Assembly: GCA_002081555.1 (NCBI GenBank)
Contig: MZNV01000994.1
Span: 1-25,504, forward strand
Source: Protostelium mycophagum
Lineage: Eukaryota > Evosea > Variosea > Protosteliida > Protosteliaceae
Reading direction: 5' to 3'
Length of the DNA: 25,504 bases
In this document: positions 1 through 9,400 of the stretch, piece after piece
How positions within the stretch are numbered: position 1 is the first letter of the stretch
How the letters are laid out: each line of letters opens with the position of its first letter
Program-made: the position numbers and the translations under genes
Notes under the pieces: generated by a model
Seen by the model: the letters and a program-made list of their open reading frames with translations, nothing else
What the model was told of the DNA's origin: nothing
Database searches by the model: none

Positions 1-85
1 AACCCTAAAACCCTAAACCCTAAAACCCTAAACCCTAAACCCTAAACCCCAAACCCCAAACCCTAAAACCCTAAACCCAAACCCC
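1..85. repeat. Telomere, C-rich strand
   Basis: The window begins in tandem CCCTAAA and CCCTAAAA units with a few CCCCAAA variants, that is TTTAGGG, TTTTAGGG and TTTGGGG on the G-rich strand running toward the chromosome end. TTTAGGG-type telomeres occur in plants, many algae, alveolates, stramenopiles and other protists. The array is only about 85 bp here, probably because the assembly stops inside it. The mixed 7- and 8-nt units suggest a telomerase that slips on the T run. That the window starts at a real chromosome end is an inference; an interstitial tract is possible but unlikely at position 1. Confidence 0.93.
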
Positions 86-155
86 TTGAGTTGTTTTAAA
101 TGCAGATACATCCACATTGATTTGTTTTGAATGCAGATGTGTCCTCATTGAGTTG
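86..155. repeat. Subtelomeric 31-bp tandem repeat, 2.3 copies
   Basis: Copy 1 is 86-116, copy 2 is 117-147 and a partial third copy runs 148-155. Each begins TTGAKTTGTTTT and contains AATGCAGAT. The two full copies differ at only a few bases. The array directly abuts the telomeric repeats, so it is probably part of a subtelomeric satellite shared with other chromosome ends. Confidence 0.8.
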
Positions 156-1338
156 CCAAAAATATGCACATATATTGCAATTCCAAGCATGTTTAAATTA
201 CAAATTGCTGCTGTAATCATTCTTTATATAATATCCCACTTGCAGTTTTGTATATTATACACTATTTTTATATGCATTTATGATTAAAATCTGAATAGAA
301 TGGAATTAAAAGTACTTCCAATTAAATAATTACTTTGATCTAAAAAATAATTTTTCTGAAGATCCTTATTATTCTCCACAAAAGTTCTATTTTTTTTAGT
401 TTTGAGATTATTATCTGAGAGATTGTAGTATTTCTTATGAACAGTAAGGATATGTTTGGTAGCACTCATTGACACAGAAATTAGGAAGATTCAGTATTCA
501 TAGAATGGGTGTTATGGCCAAATAATAGTACTTAAAGCACTAGTCCCAAAAGGGGATTGTCTTTAAATTTACCTTTTCTTTTTGTTGTTTCTTTTATCTT
601 TTCTCTATTCCCTTTTTATGTAAGTATATATGCTTCTAATTGCAGGCCAGTATACAAACATTACATAACAGAACAATATTCTTACACTATTTACTAATGG
701 ATCAATAAAATATACAAATCTCTGTAACATGTCAGGTTAACTACAAATGTAAATCTCTGCAACTTAACATACTGACAAGAAATGCAAATAATGTTGTCAA
801 AATAGGTAAATTTTGACAAGTTTTCTGCCTATTGCATTATCATTTTACATAATCTGTTAGATCAACAAAATATAAATGGAATGAAGAGAATAGATCAGAA
901 GTTATATAGAGATAAATTCTGATTCAATACATAGATGCTATTACAACTAAAGAAAAAACAAGAGCTGCAAAAAGAGTTTGTTTTAATGAATAAACTGAAG
1001 AATCTTATTATGATCAAAATTGTTAATATTTTGCAAATTCCTGAATGTCTTTTTGACCAGCTAAATGTCCTTTTTCTCAAATTGGCATTATTTCTTGTAT
1101 TTGTATAATAATTCAGGGTAAACTTCTACATGGCAATGTCACAACACCAATAGTATCATATAGATTGAATTTCACAGAATATGTGATACAATTAGATGGT
1201 CAAGTGACACTCAACTGCATCAGTAGACAATAGAAACTATCAAACTACCAAGATAATTCTATGGCAAACCAAACAATGAGTACAAGCTGAATTTTAGGGG
1301 TAATAATATGAAAGAATTCTCTAAAAAAATTAAAGTTT
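156..1338. other. AT-rich subtelomeric spacer, no gene seen
   Basis: About 1.2 kb of AT-rich DNA. The longest open frames are about 60 codons and low in complexity (K/N/F-rich), with no recognisable domain and no convincing splice structure. I see no RNA gene or mobile element. It may be non-coding spacer or the eroded end of a subtelomeric repeat. Confidence 0.6.
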
Positions 1339-1842
1339 TCAAAAATGAATTTTTAATAATTTTTCAACTTTCTCCTCGCACTCATCGATCTTTTTCAATG
1401 TCTGATCGATGTCGCCCTGGTATTCTGCCATGAAATGTTCATTCTTAGCCTTCTCTTTGCTGATCTGGAGATGAACTTGTTCTTTTGCTGTCAGGACAAC
1501 CAAAAGATGTTGCTTGACTTGCTCCATGTTCTAAAATTGCTCAGTGACATCGTCAATTTTTGGAGATCAAGAAAATGGACCTGTGTCTCATCTTCTTTCA
1601 ACTGTTCTTCAATCTCTTCTATGGCACCCAAGATCACCTCTAAAAAACCACCAAATGACGCTTCCACCTTCTCTTCGGTTGTCAACTCATCTGTCTCAAT
1701 TTCTTCCTCCACATCTTGTTGATACACCACGTAACTACCAATCCCATCACAAGATGATCTTTGAAACTTTCACATACCCGAAGGCACATAGACCTACTGC
1801 TATAGCACCTCCTATCCACAATTTTTTTGACCAACCTTCCAT
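1339..1842 (-). CDS. Small membrane-anchored coiled-coil protein
   Basis: Three exons on the minus strand: 1842-1778, 1734-1581 and 1530-1339, joined over introns of 43 nt (GTATGTG donor, TAG acceptor) and 50 nt (CAG|GTC donor, TAG acceptor). The product is about 136 residues. It starts MEGWSKKLW, has one hydrophobic segment at about residues 9-25 (IGGAIAVGLCAFGYV), then a strongly acidic stretch and a lysine/glutamate-rich segment that looks like coiled coil to the C-terminus. The topology is that of a signal-anchored protein with a cytoplasmic or organelle-facing coil. A stop lies in frame a few codons upstream of the ATG, which supports the start. I do not recognise the family. It is the gene nearest the telomere. 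Confidence 0.65.
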
Positions 1843-2032
1843 ATCTTGTGATGATCGGGTTTCTTGAGTTCAGAAAAGTAGGCGGGATTCCGATATGCAA
1901 TTTAATCGCTCATGAAAATGCCACTCCAGCGCCTTCCATAGTCCTCTGATGGCTTTCTTCTCCCAAGACTTTTCCCAGGCCAAAAATAAATGAACACAAA
2001 ACACACAATAAAATAACACTAGATGTACAGCT

Positions 2033-2800
2033 TTATGTGTCTTCTTTCGACGTGTCGCCTTGTAGCCTCTGCTCAAAGTGGCGAAGTATTCCTTTGATGT
2101 TCCTGGCCTCATCCAACTCTAATTGTAATGCGGCAATGTGCTCAGGCGAACCCAATTTGTGTGAGGAATCGGGCGAAGTCAATTTCTTCAGTCTCAGCAT
2201 ATTCTTGCTGTGCTCCTGTGCAGGTTTATTTTGCATGATATATTTCTTTGTAATTCTTGTGTTTTGTGCAAAATTTGAATTTTTGTTATTTTTGTGGATT
2301 TCTCTGCAACAAAATGATCCTTCATTTTTTGCAATTAGATGATGATCAAATGATGACTTCCACTGACCACTGACATGCACAGCTCATCACAAAAATTCTC
2401 GAAATTTTCATATCTAATGGCAAAATCGTTCAAAAGTTCTTCTTGTGTCTTTGGCGGCCTGAAATATTCATTAACAAGATGATACGAGGATGGTCCACTC
2501 TTCTGAATGAAATGAAGACAAGACTCACTGTCCTGCTGCTGGTGGAGGAGGTGGCCCTTGTGTAGGTAGACATTTGACCGCCGCAACGAGCACGGCCTTT
2601 AATTTTTGTGATTAAATGTGATAGAGGATCTAATCCTATACCTCTACGACCTCTTGTAATTTACTTCTATGTGACGAAGTAGCTGCTGAAGTAGCCATGG
2701 GAGAACCCGTTGCATTTTTTATTGGTAACGAATTCCCTTTTACAGGTGTTTGCATTTTGAGGTTTAGATTGGCATTGGACACCTCTGTTGCATTCATCAT
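2033..2800 (-). CDS. Unrecognised spliced gene, exon structure partly resolved
   Basis: Several natural-looking coding blocks occur on the minus strand. An S/T/N-rich N-terminus starts at ATG 2800 (MMNATEVSNANLNLK). A basic block ends in MSTYTRATSS at 2573-2529. A clear 26-nt GTGAGT-CAG intron spans 2528-2503. The next block contains YFRPPKTQEELLNDFAIR (about 2502-2368), and the C-terminal block ends SKEDT at a TAA at 2033-2035. The joins between 2800 and 2600, and between 2368 and about 2215, are not settled: more than one acceptor keeps the frame. The product would be roughly 150-190 residues, with helical, charged character in the middle. It is divergently paired with the ISD11-like gene. 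No family is recognised. Confidence 0.5.
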
Positions 2801-2877
2801 CAAGGCAGTTCGATCTGATGTTTGTGTTGTAGTCCGATGATATGATCGATGCCGAAATCAGATCACAAAATCTGATC

Positions 2878-3126
2878 ATGTCGTCACGCCCCGCCTTGAG
2901 TCTCTACAAAAAACTGTTGAGACAGTCTAACGAATTCAACACATTCAACTTTAGAGAGTATGCCAAGCGAAGAGTCAGAGAAGGTTTCGCTGAGACGCGT
3001 AATGCAGATCCGGCCAAGACGAAAGAGTTATTAGACTATGGAAAGCAAGAATTGAACAGTCTTAAAAGACAGACAACAGTCAACAATCTGTATTCTGGAA
3101 GGAAGTTAGTCATAGAGAAGCATTGA
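2878..3126 (+). CDS. LYRM4: ISD11/LYRM4-like Fe-S cluster assembly factor
   Basis: A single-exon 82-residue protein of the Complex1_LYR family. ISD11 binds and stabilises the mitochondrial cysteine desulfurase NFS1 together with acyl carrier protein, allowing sulfur delivery to ISCU. The sequence matches the family along its whole length: the LYR-type motif (here LYK) at residues 9-11, the block FNFREYAKRRVREGF typical of ISD11, then LNSLKRQTTVNNLYSGRKL near the end. An upstream in-frame ATG at 2842 would give 94 residues. I prefer 2878 because it puts the motif at the usual distance from the N-terminus. No presequence is obvious, as is usual for this family. The neighbouring minus-strand gene is divergent, so the two probably share a short promoter. 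Confidence 0.9.
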   Translation: MSSRPALSLYKKLLRQSNEFNTFNFREYAKRRVREGFAETRNADPAKTKELLDYGKQELNSLKRQTTVNNLYSGRKLVIEKH

Positions 3127-3129
3127 GGT

Positions 3130-3490
3130 GACCATCGTTGTTGGGGAGCTATCAATCTGAAATCCTTAGGAAATGGATTTCATTAGGTCATCAACAATTT
3201 CCCATCGTGCATCGTAAGAATGAAATAAAAAAGGATGCAACAAGTCTGGAATTCCAATTCTAAACATACTTTCAGATCATTTCCAAAACCTCTGCGACAA
3301 CGATACGATCAGCAAAGCAATCAGAATTTATGTCACAATAAAGACAAAGTGGGGTCAACAAATGTCTCTGTGGAAGCCTTCTCCCTCTTTGCTTCTAATA
3401 CTTCCAGTGCTCGCTTGTCCAGAACGTTCGATCTCTGTGTCTTGGCCGGATTCGTGATGTGCAGAGCCCTGCAAACCTTGAAATTATGAG
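3130..3490 (-). CDS. Probable minus-strand gene, exons unresolved
   Basis: The minus strand carries a very protein-like block at about 3480-3350 containing ALHITNPAKTQRSNVLDK and KASTETFVDPTL. It is followed by a likely intron with a pyrimidine-rich 3' end (about 3340-3290) and further coding-like segments, one ending DARWEIVDDLMKSIS at about 3185. Frames change between blocks, so at least two introns are needed, and I could not find one set of junctions that joins all of them. A plus-strand open frame over the same region looks like a shadow. Family unknown. Confidence 0.45.
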
Positions 3491-3689
3491 TCTTCTGTTC
3501 GAAATGGATTTATATAACCCAAAATATGTTGAAAATAACTCATCTCCCATCTGCTTCAGACAAATCGCCAAAAATGATGCACAACAGATATTATCACATC
3601 AATGGTGCATTTTATGTTTGTCGCTTTGCCGTGAACCAATAAATAACATTAAAGACATAAAATCACCAGAAGATTTTAGTATTGAATAA
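3486..3689 (+). CDS. Small ORF, unknown function
   Basis: An uninterrupted frame starts at ATG 3486 and encodes about 67 residues (MSLLFEMDLYNPKYVENN onward), ending at TAA 3687-3689. Composition looks protein-like, with three cysteines in the stretch around WCILCLSLC. It overlaps the 5' side of the minus-strand blocks at 3130-3490 only slightly and converges with the minus-strand ORF at 3715-3927. No family is recognised. It could still be a chance frame. Confidence 0.35.
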   Translation: MSLLFEMDLYNPKYVENNSSPICFRQIAKNDAQQILSHQWCILCLSLCREPINNIKDIKSPEDFSIE

Positions 3690-3714
3690 GTGGCAAGGCT
3701 GACATGGTGTTGGA

Positions 3715-3927
3715 TTAAGATATCAATTCAACTTGTGACTTGAGAGTTTTTCTTGTGCAAACTGTGCTCGACAATGCATCGCTTGGAACAATCGAAGAAT
3801 GCAAATCAGCCGCTGACACGAGGTTTGCGGCTTTGTCGTGGACTATGATGTCAAACAAACAGAAATGTGTACATTCTCTTAAATAAATAATGTTTGATTT
3901 CGGTTTGCCAGCAATATCTTTTAACAT
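3715..3927 (-). CDS. Small ORF of about 70 residues, unknown function
   Basis: A minus-strand frame from ATG 3927 to TAA at 3715 begins MLKDIAGKPKSNIIYL and continues with well-balanced composition (DIIVHDKAANLVSAADLH). Coding character extends a few codons upstream of the ATG, so an upstream exon ending near 3940 is possible. The gene next upstream on the same strand (4012-4530) could even be its 5' part, but the frames do not connect without an intron that I cannot fix. Not recognised. Confidence 0.45.
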   Translation of the reverse strand: MLKDIAGKPKSNIIYLRECTHFCLFDIIVHDKAANLVSAADLHSSIVPSDALSSTVCTRKTLKSQVELIS

Positions 3928-4011
3928 TTGAACGAGTTTTCAGCGTGTCGCACATTCTGAAGAGGAGAATACATTCGACAAGATGATTCACATCAACACA
4001 ACATCCATACC

Positions 4012-4530
4012 TCAGGGATGCTGTAATATCGTTCTTTTGTGGGGCTGATAAACTTGAAATCGTATTTGGTTTTTGTCTTCTTCGCCATACACACCCAACC
4101 CGCAGGAAGCTACATTGGTCAGAGGAGCCAGATGATGCGGATTCGATCTCACACTGAGATGGAAAGCTGTTGCGCTCTGGGATTTTTGTTTGGAGGCCTT
4201 CCATGCCTTCAGCTCAGATTGTTGTTTTTGAAGTGAATTCATCTTCTTCTCTTTCTTCCTGCCAAAAGTAGGTTTTGAGTTGTCTGGTTTTGTATCTCTC
4301 GTCTGTTGTGTTTCATCTATGGATTGTGCGACGAGATCTGGCGGCTCTGTGATCATTTGGTGATCGATTGGATTGGTTGTTGAGGCGATCTCATCTTTCT
4401 CTGTGCTGGGTTGAGGAGCGGAATGAGTGATTTCCGTTTGATTGAATTCTTGCTTAAGTGATGGTTGATGTTTTGTGATTTCTGTGTTGTCTTGAGGTAT
4501 TGTCACTTCTGAGGGTTGTGTCTGCTCCAT
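4012..4530 (-). CDS. Low-complexity Q/T/E-rich protein, 172 residues
   Basis: An open frame starts at ATG 4530 (MEQTQPSEVTIPQDNTE). The first 100 residues are rich in Q, T, E, P and N and probably disordered. A basic patch (FGRKKEKKMN) follows at about 90-100, then a more ordered C-terminus containing LKAWKASKQKS. In the last 60 codons all three minus-strand frames are open and look plausible, so the C-terminus may be spliced differently. A donor-like GTATGG and a CTCTTCAG acceptor lie downstream at about 4013 and 3962. No family is recognised; the basic patch could be a nuclear localisation signal. Confidence 0.5.
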   Translation of the reverse strand: MEQTQPSEVTIPQDNTEITKHQPSLKQEFNQTEITHSAPQPSTEKDEIASTTNPIDHQMITEPPDLVAQSIDETQQTRDTKPDNSKPTFGRKKEKKMNSLQKQQSELKAWKASKQKSQSATAFHLSVRSNPHHLAPLTNVASCGLGVYGEEDKNQIRFQVYQPHKRTILQHP

Positions 4531-4639
4531 CTGGCTTTTTGAAGCGGCTTTGCTCTTTCGGTTCGCAATCTACAATTGCTTTTGGCGGGAAAAGAAAAAG
4601 TCAAATGTTGGATCTTCGTTGGAACTGTTGCATCAACTG

Positions 4640-4816
4640 ACCAGGATAATTTATGAAGAATTGAAAAAAGATGTTGCACAACGAAGATTTCATTCGTGGC
4701 ATTGCAGCTCACAAGCCGGCCATTCTAACCGAAAAAGATCAATTCCACAAGTTGTACATGTTATGTGTGATTCACTTCGATGGCTCTCATATCTCTCAAG
4801 AAGTAGCAAGCGAGTT
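4640..4816 (+). CDS. Possible small plus-strand gene overlapping the SYS1 3' end
   Basis: Two protein-like plus-strand blocks occur in different frames: one around 4600-4670 (LELLHQLTRIIYEELKKD) and one from ATG 4672 to TGA 4816 (MLHNEDFIRGIAAHKPAILT). An AAG 3' splice site just before 4672 could link an upstream exon to the second block. The last 55 bases run antisense to the end of the SYS1 coding sequence, so a real gene here would overlap SYS1 tail to tail. No family is recognised. Confidence 0.35.
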
Positions 4817-5324
4817 CTGAGGCCACAATGAGCAGTATGTCGACGATGATTATGGTCACCCACCAGATCCAGTTGATGGGAAAACTTCGCGACACTGACT
4901 GTGTTAGCTTCTCAGTTTTTGAAGATACATTGCGCATTAACGCGATTATGTATATTACCCATACAAGTGAGGATGAAGTGTATGAAAGCCAGTGTGACGG
5001 CGTAGTCCCAGCTATTTTTCGTGCTCCTCACGATGAAAAAAATGTGTGTGATGGCTAAAAGGAAATTAAAGACCAGAGCAAGCCAACCGGCTGCACTCGT
5101 CAGAAACTTGCGACCTTGATCAATCGGGACTCACCAAGACCCACACCAGGTATGAAATTGAAATTGTTCCAATCGAAAGGTAAAAATCCCAAGTGTGTCC
5201 AATCAGCACGAAAACCAGCCGTCATGATTATGGCGAGTAGATAATATTGAGCGTAGAAGACCACTGTCAGAATGGCCAGATTTTTCAGTAAGACTTTTGT
5301 GTCGTTGTCTTTGAGTTTGCCCAT
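4761..5324 (-). CDS. SYS1: SYS1 homologue, Golgi membrane protein
   Basis: Three exons: 5324-5135, 5090-4959 and 4894-4761, with introns of 44 and 64 nt. The 151-residue product has four hydrophobic segments and matches SYS1 in length (human about 156). Features that align with the family are the first membrane segment (NLAILTVVFYAQYYLLAII), the second (WLALVFNFLLAITHIFFIV), the block SWDYAVTLAFIHFIL, the conserved FP-x-N-WIWW region at the start of the last segment, and a final membrane helix before the C-terminus. SYS1 recruits the Arl-family GTPase ARFRP1/Arl3 to the trans-Golgi. The ATG at 5324 was chosen because it is the only ATG before the first membrane segment. It is divergent from LSM12, 129 bp away. 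Confidence 0.92.
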
Positions 5325-5453
5325 CGCATCACGTGATGATGTTTGAGGCAAAGCAGGCAGATTTCGTTATAGACACGCGCAAAAATCGGACAAGCAAAAT
5401 TGGTGTTTCATCGGAATGAGCAGGCGTCACATCACATCAAATCACCTCAAGCA

Positions 5454-6239
5454 ATGGAGTCTTTCATCGGCCTTCGAGTACAATTAACAATTGAAGGCGG
5501 TGAGGTCGTAGAAGGAGAGATCTTTAGTTATGATAACGTTACGGGATGTGTCGTCTTATCGAGTGAGTCATAAAATGAATCGAAATACAAAGGAAGAAAA
5601 TTATTCTTCAGACACCTAACCACGTCAGCCTCTCAATCTCATACAACCATGAAAAGGACTCTCCGGATCATTAAATCATCTTTTATAAAGGAAGTTCGGC
5701 ATCTGGGCAAAGGTGATCAGGCACAATTTTTTCAGATCGACACCGACACATGTAAGGTGCCGCACAAGACCTGCGACTTCCTCCAGTAGATATCAACAAG
5801 ATCAGATCAAAAGAAGAGATGGCTATTCGTACAGCAAAGGAAGAACAACTCCGTATTGGTGTGAACGTGACGAAGGAAGCACAAGATATATTCAATGCTC
5901 TCTCTAAGACGTGAGACTTCCTTACATCATTTGTCCCTAAACATCACGTCCAAAAACATGAAAATCGTACATAGATTTTATATCACGAAGAGAATAATGA
6001 TCCGAAACAGGTTACCTTGTAGATGGGATGGAGACACTATTGTCGTTTTGGACGAGATTCTCATAAAGAATCCATACAATCACGAGAATTGCCAAGGTAA
6101 AAACGTGGTCATGTTAGAGAGAGTCAGAAAAGTGGTAAGTTTTTCCTTTTATTTTGATTATTTTTGAATGAGAAATAATTTCCTCTCATGTTCTAAAACA
6201 AAACAGTTAGATGGAGAGAAGAAGCGAATGGGCAAGTGA
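5454..6239 (+). CDS. LSM12: LSM12 homologue
   Basis: Five exons: 5454-5562, 5629-5712, 5757-5910, 6011-6134 and 6207-6239, with introns of 66, 44, 100 and 72 nt. The product is 167 residues. The N-terminal Sm-like fold begins FIGLRVQLTIEGGEVVEGEIF. The C-terminal anticodon-binding-like (AD) domain contains IGVNVTKEAQDIFNALSKT, TIVVLDEILIKNPY and ENCQGK followed by VRKV, all diagnostic of LSM12. LSM12 associates with ataxin-2 and polyadenylate-binding complexes in RNA metabolism. Splice junctions were chosen because they restore the conserved AD domain. Intron 2 ends in AAG, not CAG or TAG. The short C-terminal exon encodes a basic tail (LDGEKKRMGK). Confidence 0.93.
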
Positions 6240-6291
6240 TAAATTTTATCCTGAGCTCTGTTTGAATAAACAAGAGGCAGGAAAAATGTCT

Positions 6292-6495
6292 TTGTATTCA
6301 GATATTTTTAGAGCTCTTGTGTGTCAGCGGCGGCGATGCCTTGTCCATGATGTCCGGTTCCCCCTGATGTTGACACGAAAAATGGTTGTGGTTTTGGTGG
6401 GATAAAATTATTATTTCAAGACCAGGATCCATACACCGAGAGGATACACCAAGACCGGACCGTTCTGTTATGCTACCGGCATAGACGGTGGACAT
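6292..6495 (-). CDS. Tiny two-exon candidate gene, divergent from RasGEF
   Basis: A minus-strand frame starts at the CAT complementary to 6493-6495 (MSTVYAGSITERSGLG) and can be spliced over an intron of about 60 nt into a short exon ending AAADTQEL. The product would be about 42 residues. It is supported only by composition and a plausible GT-AG pair. Plus-strand frames through the same bases are also open, so this may be a shadow of a RasGEF 5' exon or untranslated leader. If real, its ATG shares CATG with the RasGEF start codon. Confidence 0.3.
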
Positions 6496-9400
6496 GAAAC
6501 GCTACACCAGAAAATCAATTGATCTTCATGATCTTGAAATTGACTCAGGCAACATAACACCGAGATCTTCTGGCGTTTTCCAGAAACTCGCGTCGTCCAT
6601 GGCGAGTGGTGGAAGTGGGTTCTTATAATTCTTTTATGATGTGACACGGACAGGTTATCTCAAGAGGACAATGAGTCTTGACAGAATGGAAACCGTGAAT
6701 GCCGCAGTTCTAGATGAGTGGTTCACCGGAAAACCTTCAGAGGTCTCAATTGATGATTAACCTTTGTTTTTGAACGAGATCAGGTCGATTCACAAAAAGC
6801 AATAGAAGAAGCTGTGACACACACATCTAGGAATCTCAATGGTTTCAGGTCTGTATTTTACAGAAAGAAACAGACAATACGATTATCCGATATGACCTCT
6901 CCAACCCCTCTCGCTCGAAGTGAATCCTTATCCGAATGTAAATCCACAGAACCAACAAAAGACCGTCGCAAGGTCGCCAGCACCTCAGCAAGTGTCCCCA
7001 CTTCACCTAGATATTCCGTTCTGTCCGCAGAGGATGACGATGTGTACATGACCCAACTTCCCCCCACCCTCCCTCCCGCTTCCCACGATACATCACCCCC
7101 AGCCACCATAGGGAGGTCCGCAAAATCTAAATTTAGGCAGATGACCTCGATCAAGCTCAAAAACAGTCCTTTCGCCCCCTCCTCCCCCCCTAAAAAAATC
7201 AGGGAGGGGCCCTCCATGACCCCCCCCGTATCTGTACGGTCGACATTGATGGAGATGGAAGCGTCGACAGAAATTCAACTGGCAGACTTTGAGAATTCGA
7301 TGAAAAATTTCGATCTGTTCAGATCATTCGACAACCCTCCCAACCCTCTCAAACTCTCCACTTCTCCATTTCGGCCGTTCTCACAGCTCACACAGCACGA
7401 GTACTCTACAGATATTCCTGCAAAAATCCCTGCGAATGAGACTCCGAAAAAATCGTGGAGACCAGATATAGAGAAGGCTTTGGAGGCTACAGCCAGGTAT
7501 CATTATTTTACAAGTATTATTATTTTACAAGTATCACTGTTTTATCATTCTCTTGTGTATTGATGTTATTTCTGGAAAATTTTGGACTGTCCAAAACTCA
7601 ATTTGTCAATTTTTTTTGTTTATTTATAATGAAAAAACATTCTTCTCATCTTTCGAATCGTTGTAGACTGTCAGATAATTCTTCCTATCTAAAATAATTA
7701 TTTTCTCCGTTTTTCTGGAAAAAAATGACACCTGCAGGGTCAGGTCTCCATCACGAAGCCCCCCCATCCGCTCCTCCTCCCAACTCAGCTTCCAATCTAC
7801 AACTTCCCTCCCTCCCTCCCCCACAACCTCCAGATTGTCGACGGTGGTCCCCGCCCTCCTCTCACGTCCAAAAGCTAGACCTAAGAATAACACTTTTGGG
7901 TCACCAGAAACCACTTGGGAGAGGCACACTTTCCGCCAATTTGAATCACAAGCGAGACATTTGAGAAAGAAGAGGGAGAAGGAGAAATCAGATTCTAAAG
8001 CTGGTTCGTTTTTGCTCACTAAGAGTAAGTTTATAATTATTATTTAATATTATTATTATTTAATATTATTATTATATTTTGTATTTTAAAGATATTTTAA
8101 TCTTTTGATGAAAAATATCATGATGAAAAATCAATTATTTCACCATGATGATAAAGAATGAAAAATGTACAGCTCAAGATTCCGAACCTAGTTCGATAAT
8201 TGTCGACGCGAAGACTTTGAGAAGGACAAAGTCCGCCCCAGCCATCACCGTCAGAAAAAAATACAAGTCGAAGAGTGAGTTTCCCTCAACAATTTTCATT
8301 TTAATTCGTCAGAAAATCAAACTCTATTTTCCGCCACTATGCGACCCTAAAAATCACCACCCTGTTCGTTTGTTTTTGTCTCGTTGTAGACGTCATTCAT
8401 GAATTTTCCCAGAAATCACGTCGATTGATATACACACCGCGAATGTATGGAGGCAGGAGAGCAGAGCGGATGTATCAAACCTCGCTCTTAGTTACTCTTC
8501 ATTTTTAGGACAACATAGGACGGTCAGGAAATTTCACGGATTTGTCAGATTTTTGAAAGATCAAAATAATTTTTTAAATGTTTTATTTCGAGGCTTTTGC
8601 GATATTTAATATTCTACAGGAGGAGAAGAAAGACATCTTATATGACATAGTGGATCAACATAAGGTTGTCGTAGGTGGGACTCTCGATAAGTTAATCGAG
8701 AAGAATGTCATCGGACAGTCTCAAGGTGATGTATGACGTCATCATTGGAAATGCTGACACAAGCAGATGTATCATATATCATCGTGAGTAAACACCCTTT
8801 GAGACCAGAAATTTTCTGGAAAATTCACTGAAAAATGCAGGATTTTATTTATACTTTTCCGACACTGATGACGGCATCGAGCTTTTTTTCTGCAATTAAA
8901 AACTATTTTATAAAATTCTCGAGTAGTGAAGAACTCCCCCAGCGGCGAAGAAAGTGAGTGAAATGAATTAAAATACTTGGATTTATTTCGAGGATTTTAA
9001 ATTTCACAAGAATTCAAACCAACAAAATTAAATTAGAATAAAATTCAATGAAAAATAATAAATACAGTTTAAACTGCTTGAGAGTGATTATTGTGATGGA
9101 GAATTGGCTCCAGCATGCACCTTCTGATTTTGAGGAGCCACAACTACTCAAAGAATTAAATTCTTGGATAGAGGATGTATCCAAAGTTGACCCAGAATGG
9201 GCTCTCGTACTACAATGCGCGCTACAACGGAATGTGAGTTTTCTTTGAAATTTCGTGACGATTTGATGACGTCATGACAGTCTACCAAAGCACCTATTCC
9301 GGTAAACTTCTCGGTAAGTTCACTAGATCAATCTTTATCTTTTTTTATTTAATTTATAAAGAATTTAAAATTACGATCTTGGCGGGAAAGTAACGAACTC

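Noticed and set aside
284-1080. Minus-strand ORFs of 61-63 codons in the subtelomeric spacer
   Set aside because: K/N/F-rich composition typical of AT-rich non-coding DNA, with no splice partners and no domain.
6858-7217. 119-residue glycine/leucine-rich minus-strand ORF
   Set aside because: It is the antisense shadow of the Ser/Pro-rich exon 3 of the RasGEF gene, whose frame joins correctly to flanking exons.
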